Assembly: GCA_964447275.1 (NCBI GenBank)
Contig: CAYURI010000006.1
Span: forward strand, 1 to 47,816
Source of the DNA: DAOSVX01 sp964447275
GTDB taxonomy: Bacteria > Bacillota_I > Bacilli_A > RF39 > UBA660
Direction of reading: 5' to 3'
DNA: 47,816 nt
Every line of letters starts with the position of its first letter. Position 1 is the stretch's first letter. This document shows positions 25,400 to 33,480 of this stretch, piece by piece. Position numbers and translations under genes: made by a program. Under the pieces are notes generated by a model. The model was not told the origin of the DNA, made no database searches, and saw only the letters and a list, made by a program, of their open reading frames with translations.

Positions 25400-25996
25400 G
25401 TGAAAAGAACATTAAAAAACATCTTAATGATATTATTAATTATTGTGGTATTGTTTTTAACGTATTTTACTTTAGGTTACTTGAAGGGTGATTTTTCACT
25501 AAATAATAATAAAGTAATTGAGTTAAATGCTCATATTATCTATATGAATGAAGAAAATGCTACAACAACCGAGACAGTTGATGAAAATGGTAATATTACA
25601 ACAACTATTGTTGATGATGGGACCGGTGATGGTATAGGAGAAGTAACCAATGATGAAGTTGATCCTGATACGACAGTTACTAATGAAGATGATATTTTAT
25701 ATACAACAACAGATGAAAACATTGATATATCAGCAACATCTGGTTTAGCAGAAAATGATACAACCGAGAAAAATTTAAATCTTCTTGGTGGCAATGTTTC
25801 ATATGTTTATTATATTGTTTTCGGGATAGAAGCTTTATTATTTTCTTTTACTTTGGCATATCTAGCATATTCAAAATTTAATAAATTAACTTTTAAAGAA
25901 ACATTTTATAGTACAGGAAGAACAATTGGGTATGTTTTATATAGTCTATTACTAACAACAATGTATTTTTTAGAAATTAACCGTTTTCTTAATTAA
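25400..25996 (+). CDS. Unknown three-helix membrane protein encoded next to heliorhodopsin
   Basis: 198 residues from GTG 25400, six bases after AGGAGG (25388-25393); the ATG at 25394 touches the Shine-Dalgarno and is rejected. A transmembrane helix at about 5-26 is followed by a roughly 100-residue external region of Thr, Asp, Glu and Asn with low complexity (T-T-T-E-T-V-D-E-N-G-N-I-T-T). Two further helices lie at about 132-153 and 171-190. There are no cysteines or known motifs. Eighteen bases, holding AAGGAG, separate it from the heliorhodopsin start, so the two form one transcription unit. Function is unknown; a partner or transducer of the rhodopsin is only an idea. Confidence 0.75.
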   Translation: MKRTLKNILMILLIIVVLFLTYFTLGYLKGDFSLNNNKVIELNAHIIYMNEENATTTETVDENGNITTTIVDDGTGDGIGEVTNDEVDPDTTVTNEDDILYTTTDENIDISATSGLAENDTTEKNLNLLGGNVSYVYYIVFGIEALLFSFTLAYLAYSKFNKLTFKETFYSTGRTIGYVLYSLLLTTMYFLEINRFLN

Positions 25997-26014
25997 AAAA
26001 GATAAGGAGAAATT

Positions 26015-26773
26015 ATGAAAAAATTAGTAAGATTTAATTTAATCATGGGGGTTCTTCATTTAATACAGGGACTTGGCATGATGATAATATCGTTTTCAGT
26101 AGAAAAGATAGCCAATTTTAAACCAGTTATTTATTCGTACTTTTTAAAGTTCGATTATACCCAAATGCGTCTTGTAACAGATGTTAAAGAACTATTTCAT
26201 TTGCCATTTGCATTATTTGTTAGTTTCTTTTTACTACTATCAGCTTTATTTCATTTTATAATTGTTTTATATAATAAGAAATATACCGCTGATTTAGAAA
26301 AGAAAATCAATCAATTTAGATGGTATGAATATGCTTTATCATCATCATTAATGATTGTGTTAATTGCAGTTTTATTTGGTGTTTATGATATTGGCGCTTT
26401 AATTTTAATATTTGGCCTTAATGCTAGTATGAACTTATTTGGTTTACTGATGGAAAAGATGAATCAAAATGCAACTAAAGTTGATTGGACACCATTTGTC
26501 TTTGGCTCTATTGCTGGAATTATTCCTTGGATAGTAGTGATACTTTATGCTTTTGGTAATGCTAATCCAGCCGAAGTACCATGGTTTGTATATGCAATAC
26601 TCGGTTCATACTTTGTCTTCTTTAACTTGTTTCCAATTAATATGATATTACAATATAAAAAAGTTGGCAAATGGCAAGATTATTTATATGGGGAAAGAGC
26701 CTATATAATTTTAAGTTTAGTTGCCAAAACTGTTCTTGCTTGGTTAGTTTTCTTTGGTGTTATGCAGCCATAA
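26015..26773 (+). CDS. Heliorhodopsin
   Basis: 252 residues with seven predicted transmembrane helices. Recalled heliorhodopsin 48C12 matches at every key segment: L-S-A-L-F-H-F-I in TM2, F-R-W-x-E-Y-x-L-S-S-S-x-M-I-V-L-I-A in TM3, I-F-G-x-N-A-S-M in TM4, A-G-I-x-P-W-I in TM5 and G-E-R-A-Y-I-x-L-S-L-V-A-K in TM7. The retinal Schiff-base lysine is Lys238, the counterion Glu105, the inner histidines His15 and His80, and Ser234 precedes the lysine as in the family. Heliorhodopsins are inverted-topology retinal proteins, light sensors or enzyme regulators rather than strong pumps. No retinal-synthesis gene is in the window. It is co-transcribed with the 25400 gene. Confidence 0.94.
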   Translation: MKKLVRFNLIMGVLHLIQGLGMMIISFSVEKIANFKPVIYSYFLKFDYTQMRLVTDVKELFHLPFALFVSFFLLLSALFHFIIVLYNKKYTADLEKKINQFRWYEYALSSSLMIVLIAVLFGVYDIGALILIFGLNASMNLFGLLMEKMNQNATKVDWTPFVFGSIAGIIPWIVVILYAFGNANPAEVPWFVYAILGSYFVFFNLFPINMILQYKKVGKWQDYLYGERAYIILSLVAKTVLAWLVFFGVMQP

Positions 26774-27090
26774 ACTAAATAACTTGCTATTTATTAGGAT
26801 TCATGTTATAGTTTACAAGCCTGATTAGTTTATTGTCTTAAGATATTTAGTTTTTATATCTTTAGAGATGTATGATTATTTTCTTATAATAGTGATTTTT
26901 CAGGTTTTAATTGATTATAAATAATAATATATAATATTTTTATGGATGGAACTAATAAAGTAATAAAATGCGTAGTATACCTATTAAAATAAAAAGAGAA
27001 TTATGATAATTAATGAAAAAAGATAGAAACTAACTATCTTTTTTATTGGAAATTAATCCCATAAGGGATTTAATATAAAAGGAGTAAACA
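26774..27090. other. 317-base gap without a supported gene
   Basis: It holds no protein gene that I can support. There is a weak hairpin after heliorhodopsin (TAAATA / TATTTA), a seven-pair stem at 26840-26862, TATAAT boxes at 26885 and 26930, a strong terminator at 27016-27044 and a hairpin AATCCC-ATAA-GGGATT (27055-27070) in the leader of the helicase gene. The terminator 240 bases downstream of the last stop leaves room for a small RNA. Confidence 0.6.
27016..27044 (+). terminator. Strong terminator remote from any upstream stop codon
   Basis: AAAAAAGATAG-AAACTAA-CTATCTTTTTT. It may end the heliorhodopsin transcript late or a separate short RNA. Confidence 0.8.
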
Positions 27091-28260
27091 ATGACATTTA
27101 AAGATTTAGGTTTATCTGAGGGCATTTTAAAAGCTGTAGAAGTGATGGGATATGAGAATCCAACACCAATTCAAGAGTTAGCTATCCCAGTTATTTTAAA
27201 AAAGCAAGATATATTGGGCTGTGCCCAAACCGGAACTGGTAAAACAGCGGCTTTTGTTTTGCCAATTATTGAAAACTTATTAAGTAAAGGACCAATAACT
27301 CATGAACCGAGAGTATTAGTATTATCACCAACTAGAGAGCTAGCAATTCAAACTAGAGATAATGTTCGTAGTTATGGAACTCATACCAATTTAAAATGTG
27401 CGGTTATTCTTGGTGGTGTTAATCAAAGAAGCCAAGTAGAAGTATTAAGAAAAGGAGTTGACATAATTGTTGCTACTCCTGGAAGACTTTTAGATTTAGT
27501 AAATCAAAGAATTATTAATTTAAGTAATATCGAGGTTTTAGTCTTAGATGAAGCAGATACTATGCTAGATATGGGTTTTATTTATGATATTAAAAAAGTG
27601 GTAGCAAGAGTACCTAAAATACGTCAAACATTGATGTTTTCTGCGACGATGCCAAAAGCAATTAAAGCTTTGGCAGCAGAGTTTTTAAATAACCCAGTTA
27701 TTATTGAAACTAATAATAGTTCCATAACTGTGGAAAAAATTGATCAAACTGTTTATTTTGTTGATACACCTAATAAAAAGTTTTTATTATTAGAAATATT
27801 AAAAACTAATACTAATGCTTCAACCTTAATTTTTACTCGTACTAAACATGGCGCTAATAAATTAGGGGAAATTCTTCAAAAAAATAGTTTTTATAATGAA
27901 GTTATTCATGGTAACAAATCACAAAGTGCGAGAGTTAGAGCTTTAAAGAATTTTAAAGATGGCAAAAGTAATATCTTAATTGCTACTGATATAGCTGCTC
28001 GTGGAATTGATATTAAGTATTTAACTCAAGTAATTAATTTTGAGTTACCTAATTTAGCGGAATCTTATGTGCACCGTATTGGCAGAACTGGTAGAGCTGG
28101 ATCAGTAGGAAAAGCGATTTCTTTATGTGATAAAACCGAAAAAAGATATTTATATGATATTGAAAGACTTTTAAAACAATCAATTACAGTTATAAAAGAA
28201 CATAATTATATAAATGCCCAAGTTATAAATAATAAAAATTATTCACAAAAGAAGAATTAA
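27091..28260 (+). CDS. DEAD-box ATP-dependent RNA helicase (short, CshA-like core)
   Basis: 389 residues, ATG after AAAGGAG. Only the helicase core is present: Q motif F-K-D-L-G-L-S and P-T-P-I-Q, Walker A A-Q-T-G-T-G-K-T (45-52), P-T-R-E-L-A, D-E-A-D (153-156), S-A-T, and H-R-I-G-R-T-G-R-A-G. The protein ends soon after motif VI with a short Asn/Lys tail, without the basic RNA-binding extension seen in longer CshA or DbpA proteins. It unwinds RNA in ribosome assembly, mRNA decay or cold adaptation. The 5' leader carries a small hairpin (27055-27070). Confidence 0.92.
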   Translation: MTFKDLGLSEGILKAVEVMGYENPTPIQELAIPVILKKQDILGCAQTGTGKTAAFVLPIIENLLSKGPITHEPRVLVLSPTRELAIQTRDNVRSYGTHTNLKCAVILGGVNQRSQVEVLRKGVDIIVATPGRLLDLVNQRIINLSNIEVLVLDEADTMLDMGFIYDIKKVVARVPKIRQTLMFSATMPKAIKALAAEFLNNPVIIETNNSSITVEKIDQTVYFVDTPNKKFLLLEILKTNTNASTLIFTRTKHGANKLGEILQKNSFYNEVIHGNKSQSARVRALKNFKDGKSNILIATDIAARGIDIKYLTQVINFELPNLAESYVHRIGRTGRAGSVGKAISLCDKTEKRYLYDIERLLKQSITVIKEHNYINAQVINNKNYSQKKN

Positions 28261-28275
28261 TTCTTCTTTTTTTAT
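28247..28275 (+). terminator. Intrinsic terminator after the DEAD-box helicase
   Basis: AAAGAAGAA-TTAA-TTCTTCTTT with a following T run overlaps the stop codon. Confidence 0.88.
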
Positions 28276-28283
28276 GATATAAT
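28275..28283 (+). promoter_or_regulatory. Extended -10 promoter of the ABC-F gene
   Basis: TGATATAAT, 33 bases before the ATG, directly after the terminator tail. Confidence 0.7.
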
Positions 28284-28316
28284 TTCAAAAGAAATATTGG
28301 GAAAGTTGGTGTTAAT

Positions 28317-29945
28317 ATGCAATTAAAAGGTTTATCAATGTCTTTTGGTGTGCAAGAAATATTTAAAAATATTAATATTAATATTCCTGATAATGAAAAG
28401 GTTGGGATAGTAGGTGCTAATGGCGTTGGTAAAACCACCTTATTAAAGGTGATGATGAAGCTAATTGAACCTGATCAAGGTGAAGTAATAATAAAAAATA
28501 ATGCCCGTATAAATTGGCTTCCTCAAGTAATAAACGATGAAGAGCCTAATATGGACATTACTGTATTAGATTATTTACTAACAGGTAGACCAATTGAAAA
28601 ACTAAATCAAAAACTCCAAGAATTATATGAAAAATTATCACATCCTAATGCTGATACCAACTTAATATTTACTAAAATTGATAAAGTAGAAAAAGAACTT
28701 GATTATTGGGATAGTTATGGAGCTGAGTCAACTCTACTAAAAATCACTGCTGGATTAAAACTTGATGATGAGTTTTTATTAAAAAAATTAGGCGAATTAT
28801 CTGGTGGTCAAAAGTCCAAAGTGGCTTTTGCTAGATTGTTATATACTGCTCCAGAAATCATTTTACTTGATGAACCAACCAATCATTTAGATCAAGATAG
28901 TAAAGAATATATAATTAATTATTTAAAACATTATAAAGGCACAGTTTTAATTATTTCGCATGATATTGATTTTCTAAATCAAGTAACAACGAAAACTTTA
29001 TTTATGGATAAAAGAACTAAGAATATGACATTATATGATGGCAACTATGAATATTTTTTAAAAACCCAGAGTGCTCATGAACAGGCTTTACTAAATCAAC
29101 TTGAAATTCAAAATAAAGAAGAGAAAAGACTTAGAGAGATAGTTTTAAAATATTCTAACTCCTCAGGTAATCGAAAAAGAATGGCTCAAGATCGTGAAAA
29201 AAAGTTAGCAAAACTTTTAAGTGAAAAAATTACAATAGTTGAACCAAATAAATCAATTAAGTTAACTGTAGAAATGGATAAACAAGGAGCTAATTTACCT
29301 TTGGAAGTTAGAAATTTAACATTTCGATATAATCAAGAGTTGAATATTAATATCTTAGAGAAGTTAAGTTTTGATATTTATCGTGGTGAAAAATTTCTGG
29401 TAGTAGGAGAAAATGGAGCTGGTAAATCAACTTTATTAAAATTAATAGTGGGAATATTAAAACCGCTTGAGGGGTCAATATACTTAGGTAAAGATGTTAA
29501 GATTGGTTATTATGCTCAGGAGTTAGAAGCCCTTGATAAAACCAAAACTATTTTAGATAATTTTAGTGATATGGATCTTTCCATGAAAAGACTAAGAAGT
29601 GTTTTAGGTAGATTTTTATTTTTTGGTGATGATGTTTATAAAAATGTTGGTATCTTGTCTCCAGGTGAACGAAGTAGGGTGGCATTAGCTAAATTATCAA
29701 TAAGTGGTGCTAACTTTTTAGTTTTAGATGAGCCAACCAATCATTTAGATCCTCAAACGCAAAAATTAATTGCTGAAGTATTTAAAACCTTCAAAGGAAC
29801 CATGTTGTTGGTTTCCCATAATCCAGATTTTGTTGATGATTTAGGAATTGAAAGAGTTCTAATTTTACCAACTTGTGAGATTACTTATTATCATCGGCAA
29901 ATTATTCTTCATTATCAAAATTTAAATACTAAATTAAAAAAATAA
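28317..29945 (+). CDS. ABC-F family ATP-binding protein
   Basis: 542 residues with two ABC ATPase domains and no membrane segment, the ABC-F layout. Domain 1 has Walker A G-A-N-G-V-G-K-T-T (33-41), signature L-S-G-G-Q-K-S-K and Walker B L-L-D-E-P-T-N-H-L-D. Domain 2 has G-E-N-G-A-G-K-S-T (about 364-372), L-S-P-G-E-R-S-R and L-V-L-D-E-P-T-N-H-L-D. The charged linker between the domains is the P-site tRNA interaction motif region. ABC-F proteins bind the ribosomal E site to relieve stalls or give antibiotic protection; which subgroup this belongs to cannot be told by eye. Confidence 0.92.
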   Translation: MQLKGLSMSFGVQEIFKNININIPDNEKVGIVGANGVGKTTLLKVMMKLIEPDQGEVIIKNNARINWLPQVINDEEPNMDITVLDYLLTGRPIEKLNQKLQELYEKLSHPNADTNLIFTKIDKVEKELDYWDSYGAESTLLKITAGLKLDDEFLLKKLGELSGGQKSKVAFARLLYTAPEIILLDEPTNHLDQDSKEYIINYLKHYKGTVLIISHDIDFLNQVTTKTLFMDKRTKNMTLYDGNYEYFLKTQSAHEQALLNQLEIQNKEEKRLREIVLKYSNSSGNRKRMAQDREKKLAKLLSEKITIVEPNKSIKLTVEMDKQGANLPLEVRNLTFRYNQELNINILEKLSFDIYRGEKFLVVGENGAGKSTLLKLIVGILKPLEGSIYLGKDVKIGYYAQELEALDKTKTILDNFSDMDLSMKRLRSVLGRFLFFGDDVYKNVGILSPGERSRVALAKLSISGANFLVLDEPTNHLDPQTQKLIAEVFKTFKGTMLLVSHNPDFVDDLGIERVLILPTCEITYYHRQIILHYQNLNTKLKK

Positions 29946-29964
29946 CCAAAAAGTTATTTTTTTT
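29940..29964 (+). terminator. Terminator after the ABC-F gene
   Basis: AAATAAC-CAAAAA-GTTATTT followed by a T run, overlapping the stop codon. Confidence 0.78.
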
Positions 29965-29965
29965 A

Positions 29966-29974
29966 TGATATAAT
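29966..29974 (+). promoter_or_regulatory. Extended -10 promoter of the SDR gene
   Basis: TGATATAAT immediately follows the terminator tail, the same arrangement as at 28275. Confidence 0.7.
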
Positions 29975-30000
29975 TTTATTGATAATAAAGGAGAGTTAAT

Positions 30001-30795
30001 ATGCAAGTAAAAGATAAGAAAATAATTGTAACTGGAGCGGGTAGTGGGATAGGCAAGGAATTAACTAGAGAACTACTATTAAAAGGAGCATCTGTAGCTG
30101 CTTTAGATATAAGTGGGGACAGTTTAGCAGCATTAAAAGGTGAATTAAATAGTAATAAGTTATCTACTTATATAGTAGATGTTTCTTCTTTTGAAGCTTT
30201 AAAAAGTTTTAAAGACGAATATATGGCCAAGGAACAAGCAGTAGATATTTTAATAAATAATGCTGGTATTATTCAACCATTTGTTAATGTGGAAAAATTA
30301 GATGATGAAGTAATAAACAGAGTAATGAATATTAATTTTTATGGTCCACTTAATTTAACAAGATTATTTATTCCCGAATTACTAAAAAGAAATGAAGGCC
30401 ATATTATAAATATTTCCAGCATGGGAGGGTTTTTTCCTTTTCCAGGTCAAACTGTATATGGAGCATCTAAAGCAGCGCTTAAAATATTTACTGAAGGACT
30501 TTATGCTGAACTTTTAAGCACTAATGTTCACGTAACAGTGGTGTTCCCTGGAGCGGTAGCAACTAATATTGCCAGCAATTCTCATGTTAATATGGGTAGT
30601 GATAGTAATAGTAGTTATAAGTCTTTACCAGCTAGTGAAGCTGCTAAAATAATTATTAAGGGGATTATAAAAAACAAATTCCAATTATATGTTGGTAGTG
30701 ACTCTAAAATGATGCATATGATGTATAAGATGAATCCTAAGAAAGCCATTGGTTATATAAATAAAATGATGGCTAAGATGATTTCTAAAAAATAA
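30001..30795 (+). CDS. Short-chain dehydrogenase/reductase
   Basis: 264 residues, ATG after AAAGGAG. Classical SDR pattern: cofactor loop T-G-A-G-S-G-I-G (about 12-19), N-N-A-G, catalytic Ser in N-I-S-S-M-G-G and Tyr153-x-x-x-Lys157 in V-Y-G-A-S-K. An acidic residue after the second strand (A-A-L-D-I-S) suggests NAD rather than NADP. The C-terminal helices are Met/Lys-rich (K-M-M-H-M-M-Y-K-M-N), perhaps membrane-associated as in lipid-linked SDRs. The substrate is unknown. It has its own promoter and shows no tie to its neighbours. Confidence 0.9.
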   Translation: MQVKDKKIIVTGAGSGIGKELTRELLLKGASVAALDISGDSLAALKGELNSNKLSTYIVDVSSFEALKSFKDEYMAKEQAVDILINNAGIIQPFVNVEKLDDEVINRVMNINFYGPLNLTRLFIPELLKRNEGHIINISSMGGFFPFPGQTVYGASKAALKIFTEGLYAELLSTNVHVTVVFPGAVATNIASNSHVNMGSDSNSSYKSLPASEAAKIIIKGIIKNKFQLYVGSDSKMMHMMYKMNPKKAIGYINKMMAKMISKK

Positions 30796-30815
30796 TTGTT
30801 TTAGGATTTATTTAA

Positions 30816-30824
30816 TGATACAAT
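30816..30824 (+). promoter_or_regulatory. Extended -10 promoter of the ireB operon
   Basis: TGATACAAT, 26 bases before the ireB ATG. One departure from TATAAT. Confidence 0.6.
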
Positions 30825-30850
30825 AATATTACAAGTGAGGAAGTGAATGT

Positions 30851-31099
30851 ATGGATAAAACAATGATGTTTAGTATTAAAGAAATTGAGGAAGCTTATAT
30901 CCATGAAACTTTACTTGAAGTATATGATGCTCTAAAAGAAAGAGGATATAATCCTACTAATCAACTAGTTGGTTATCTAATAAGTGGCGATCCAGGATAC
31001 ATTTCTAGTTACAAAAATTCTAGAAATAAAATCTGTAAATTAGATCGTGTGGAAATATTAGAAATCTTAGTTAATGGGTACATGAAAGATAAGAAATGA
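30851..31099 (+). CDS. ireB: IreB family regulatory phosphoprotein (YrzL, UPF0297)
   Basis: 82 residues matching the family end to end: early M-F-S-I-K-E-I-E-E-A, then V-Y-D-A-L-K-E-R-G-Y-N-P-T-N-Q-L-V-G-Y, and S-G-D-P-G-Y-I-S-S-Y. In Enterococcus IreB is phosphorylated by the Ser/Thr kinase IreK and modulates cephalosporin tolerance; in Bacillus yrzL precedes yrrK and yrzB, the same order as here. The TGA stop overlaps the ruvX ATG by four bases. It is the first gene of a six-gene + strand run. Confidence 0.93.
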   Translation: MDKTMMFSIKEIEEAYIHETLLEVYDALKERGYNPTNQLVGYLISGDPGYISSYKNSRNKICKLDRVEILEILVNGYMKDKK

Positions 31100-31506
31100 G
31101 AATCCTTGGTTTAGATTTAGGAACTAAAACACTTGGCATTGCGATAAGTGATCGTCTTGGTTTGATTGCTAATCCTTATAAAACAATAAAATATAGTAGC
31201 GAAGAAGGATTATTAAAAGAACTAGATAATATAATAACTAAAGAAAAAGTTGAAAAAATCATTTTAGGTAATCCTAAAAACATGAATAACTCGGAAGCAT
31301 TTGCATCTGATCGCTCATTATTATTTAAAGAAACATTAGAAAAACGTTATCATTTAGAAGTGATTTTAATTGATGAAAGACTTTCTACTAAGGAAGCAGA
31401 AAATATCTTAATTGCTAGTGATATGCGTCGTGATAAAAGAAAAACAGTAATTGATAGTGTGGCAGCCATGATTATTCTAGAAAGTTATTTAAATAGAAAA
31501 AGGTGA
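31096..31506 (+). CDS. ruvX: RuvX/YqgF family nuclease (Holliday junction resolvase-like, 16S rRNA maturation)
   Basis: 136 residues. The RNase H-like fold starts R-I-L-G-L-D-L-G-T-K-T-L-G-I-A-I-S-D with catalytic Asp6; later I-L-G-N-P-K-N-M-N and D-E-R-L-S-T-K-E-A-E follow, and a late D-S-V-A-A-M-I-I-L carries the last acidic residue. Family members process the 16S rRNA 5' end or resolve junctions. It overlaps ireB by four bases, and the TGA stop lies within the AGGTGA site of the next gene, so translation is coupled through ireB-ruvX-yrzB. Confidence 0.93.
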   Translation: MRILGLDLGTKTLGIAISDRLGLIANPYKTIKYSSEEGLLKELDNIITKEKVEKIILGNPKNMNNSEAFASDRSLLFKETLEKRYHLEVILIDERLSTKEAENILIASDMRRDKRKTVIDSVAAMIILESYLNRKR

Positions 31507-31509
31507 ATT

Positions 31510-31803
31510 ATGAAAGAAGAAAAGAAAAACACATTTCAAGTAATTAATGATGAAGGTAAAGAAGTAATTTGTGAAGTCTTGTTTACATTTGATTCAGATG
31601 AAACAAAGAAAAGTTATATAGCTTATACTGATAATACTTTAGATGAAGTAGGTAATGTTAAGGTATATGCTTCAATATATGATAAAACTGGTGAAACTAA
31701 AGAATTATTGCCAATTGAAAGCGATAAAGAATGGCAAATAATTGAAAACATCTTTAGTAAATTACAAGATAAAGTTAGTGAAGAAGAAAAGGGAGAAGAA
31801 TAA
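31510..31803 (+). CDS. yrzB: DUF1292 protein (YrzB-like)
   Basis: 97 residues, acidic, with the DUF1292 pattern: F-Q-V-I-N-D-E-G-K-E-V-I-C-E-V-L-F-T-F, K-S-Y-I-A-Y-T-D, and L-L-P-I-E-S-D-K-E-W-Q-I-I-E near the end. Function is unknown, but it is nearly always found with ireB and ruvX in Firmicutes, as here. The start codon lies three bases after AGGTGA, which contains the ruvX stop. Confidence 0.88.
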   Translation: MKEEKKNTFQVINDEGKEVICEVLFTFDSDETKKSYIAYTDNTLDEVGNVKVYASIYDKTGETKELLPIESDKEWQIIENIFSKLQDKVSEEEKGEE

Positions 31804-31818
31804 TATTCTAAAAAGATT

Positions 31819-32868
31819 ATGAAAAAAGTAATTTTAACTTTAATAACTCTTTTTTTATCTCTAGGTGTTTTAGGAATAGCTATATTCCTATTTTTACTAA
31901 GTCCTGTTGATAAAAATGCTAAGTTTATTTATTTTAAAGTAGAAACTGGCAGTAGTACAAGAACTGTTATTAGTAATTTAAAAGATAAAAAATTAATTAG
32001 AAGCGAATTAGTAACATTAATTTATACTAAGTTAAATCCTGATTATAATATTAAAGCTGGCACCTTTTTACTTGCGCCTTCATATAGTACAGAGAAAATA
32101 TTTAAATTGTTAGATGAAGGTAATACTGTTGAAAAAGAAGGTATTACAATAACTTTTGTCGAAGGTAAAAGATTAAGTTATTTTGTTAGTTTAATAAGTG
32201 AAAAATTTAATTATAGTGAAGAAGAAATCTATGCTGTACTTAGTGATAAAACCTATTTAAATAATCTTATTAATGAATATTGGTTCATAACTGATGAGAT
32301 ATTAAATGAAGAAATTTATTATCCTTTAGAAGGCTATTTATATCCAGATACTTATAAATTTGCGACTGATTCAAGTATTAAAACAATTATTAATAAGTTA
32401 ATTGAAACTTTGAGTATTAAAATAGCTCCTTATAAAGAAGCAATTGAGAATAATAACTTAAGTTTTCATGAAATCCTTTCTTTAGCTAGTGATGTGGAAG
32501 TAGAGGGTGGCAAAGAAGCTGACCGTAAGTTAATCGCTGGAGTATTTTTAAATAGGTTAAGATTAGGCATGCAACTTGGTAGTGATGTAACAACTTATTA
32601 TGCCGTTAAAAAAGATTTAACTACTGGTGAATTAACATATCAAGATCTTGCTTTTATAAGTCCTTATAATACTAGATTAAATAGCATGGCAGGCAAAATT
32701 AATGTAGGACCAATATGCAGCCCGTCAATTATGTCGATAAAAGCAGTTTTAGAACCAACCAATAGTGATTACTTATATTTCTATGCCGACTATTTAGGGG
32801 ATGGTACAGTATACTTTAACAAAACATATACTGAACATATTGCAACTAAAAATAGATTTGAGGATTGA
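31819..32868 (+). CDS. mltG: Endolytic peptidoglycan transglycosylase MltG (YceG-like)
   Basis: 349 residues. An N-terminal transmembrane helix (about 5-27) anchors it to the membrane, followed by a LysM-like subdomain and the YceG catalytic domain: P-L-E-G-Y-L-Y-P-D-T-Y, then S-D-V-E-V-E-G with catalytic Glu at about 227, F-L-N-R-L and N-V-G-P-I-C-S-P-S. It cuts nascent glycan strands and sets glycan length, with PBPs as partners. With murC it supports a peptidoglycan wall. The ribosome-binding site is weak (AAAAAGAT), so coupling with yrzB is likely. Confidence 0.93.
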   Translation: MKKVILTLITLFLSLGVLGIAIFLFLLSPVDKNAKFIYFKVETGSSTRTVISNLKDKKLIRSELVTLIYTKLNPDYNIKAGTFLLAPSYSTEKIFKLLDEGNTVEKEGITITFVEGKRLSYFVSLISEKFNYSEEEIYAVLSDKTYLNNLINEYWFITDEILNEEIYYPLEGYLYPDTYKFATDSSIKTIINKLIETLSIKIAPYKEAIENNNLSFHEILSLASDVEVEGGKEADRKLIAGVFLNRLRLGMQLGSDVTTYYAVKKDLTTGELTYQDLAFISPYNTRLNSMAGKINVGPICSPSIMSIKAVLEPTNSDYLYFYADYLGDGTVYFNKTYTEHIATKNRFED

Positions 32869-32873
32869 TTTAA

Positions 32874-33467
32874 ATGAAAGAAATTTTAATGGCAATGGAA
32901 GACTATGCTATACATCATAATGTCCCAATAATTACAAAAGAGGGTATTGCTTTTATTATGAAATATATTAAAAGCAATAAAGTTAAAGAAGTATTAGAAT
33001 TAGGTTCAGCAATTGGTTATTCAGCAATTTTAATGGCCAGTGCTGATCCAGATACTAAAGTAACCACCATTGAGAAAAATGAAAACCGTTACTTAGAATG
33101 CTTAAATAATGTGAAAAAGTGCCAACTGGAAAATAAGATAAATGTTGTCTATCAAGATGCCTTAGATTTAAACTTAGTTGGGGTAACATATGACTTAATA
33201 TTTATTGATGCAGCTAAAAGTGACTACATTAAATTGTTTGAAAAATATAAATATTTTTTAAAACCAGGTGGAGCTATCATTACAGATAATATTAACTTTC
33301 ATGGTTATGTTGGTAATACCAAAAATATTCAAGATGAAAATTTAAAAAAGATTGTTGCCAAGATTGAGGAATATATTGATTTTTTAAAAAATAGTAAAGA
33401 TTATGAAACGACGTTTTTTGACGTTGGTGATGGGCTTTCCATTACAACTAAGAAGGTATCTAGTTAA
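32874..33467 (+). CDS. trmR: tRNA 5-hydroxyuridine(34) O-methyltransferase TrmR (YrrM-like)
   Basis: 197 residues, a class I SAM methyltransferase of the O-methyltransferase 3 family: V-L-E-L-G-S-A-I-G-Y-S-A-I (SAM loop), T-I-E-K-N (ribose-binding acid), F-I-D-A-A-K-S-D-Y (metal-binding Asp) and I-T-D-N-I-N-F-H-G. In Bacillus YrrM methylates 5-hydroxyuridine at tRNA position 34 and sits between mltG and the U32 genes. Here it follows mltG by five bases, and a U32 protein is encoded at 9960. Catechol-type methylation is the alternative, less likely from context. Confidence 0.87.
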   Translation: MKEILMAMEDYAIHHNVPIITKEGIAFIMKYIKSNKVKEVLELGSAIGYSAILMASADPDTKVTTIEKNENRYLECLNNVKKCQLENKINVVYQDALDLNLVGVTYDLIFIDAAKSDYIKLFEKYKYFLKPGGAIITDNINFHGYVGNTKNIQDENLKKIVAKIEEYIDFLKNSKDYETTFFDVGDGLSITTKKVSS

Positions 33468-33480
33468 CACTTTGCTAACT

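Noticed and set aside
26868..26992. Two tiny + strand frames of about 16-18 codons (ATG 26868 and ATG 26942) in the gap after heliorhodopsin
   Set aside because: Neither has a usable ribosome-binding site, and both are within chance expectation for AT-rich DNA.
27055..27070. Hairpin AATCCC-ATAA-GGGATT as a riboswitch or cold-shock thermosensor of the helicase gene
   Set aside because: A six-pair stem alone is too little to support a regulatory RNA class; it is noted only as part of the leader.
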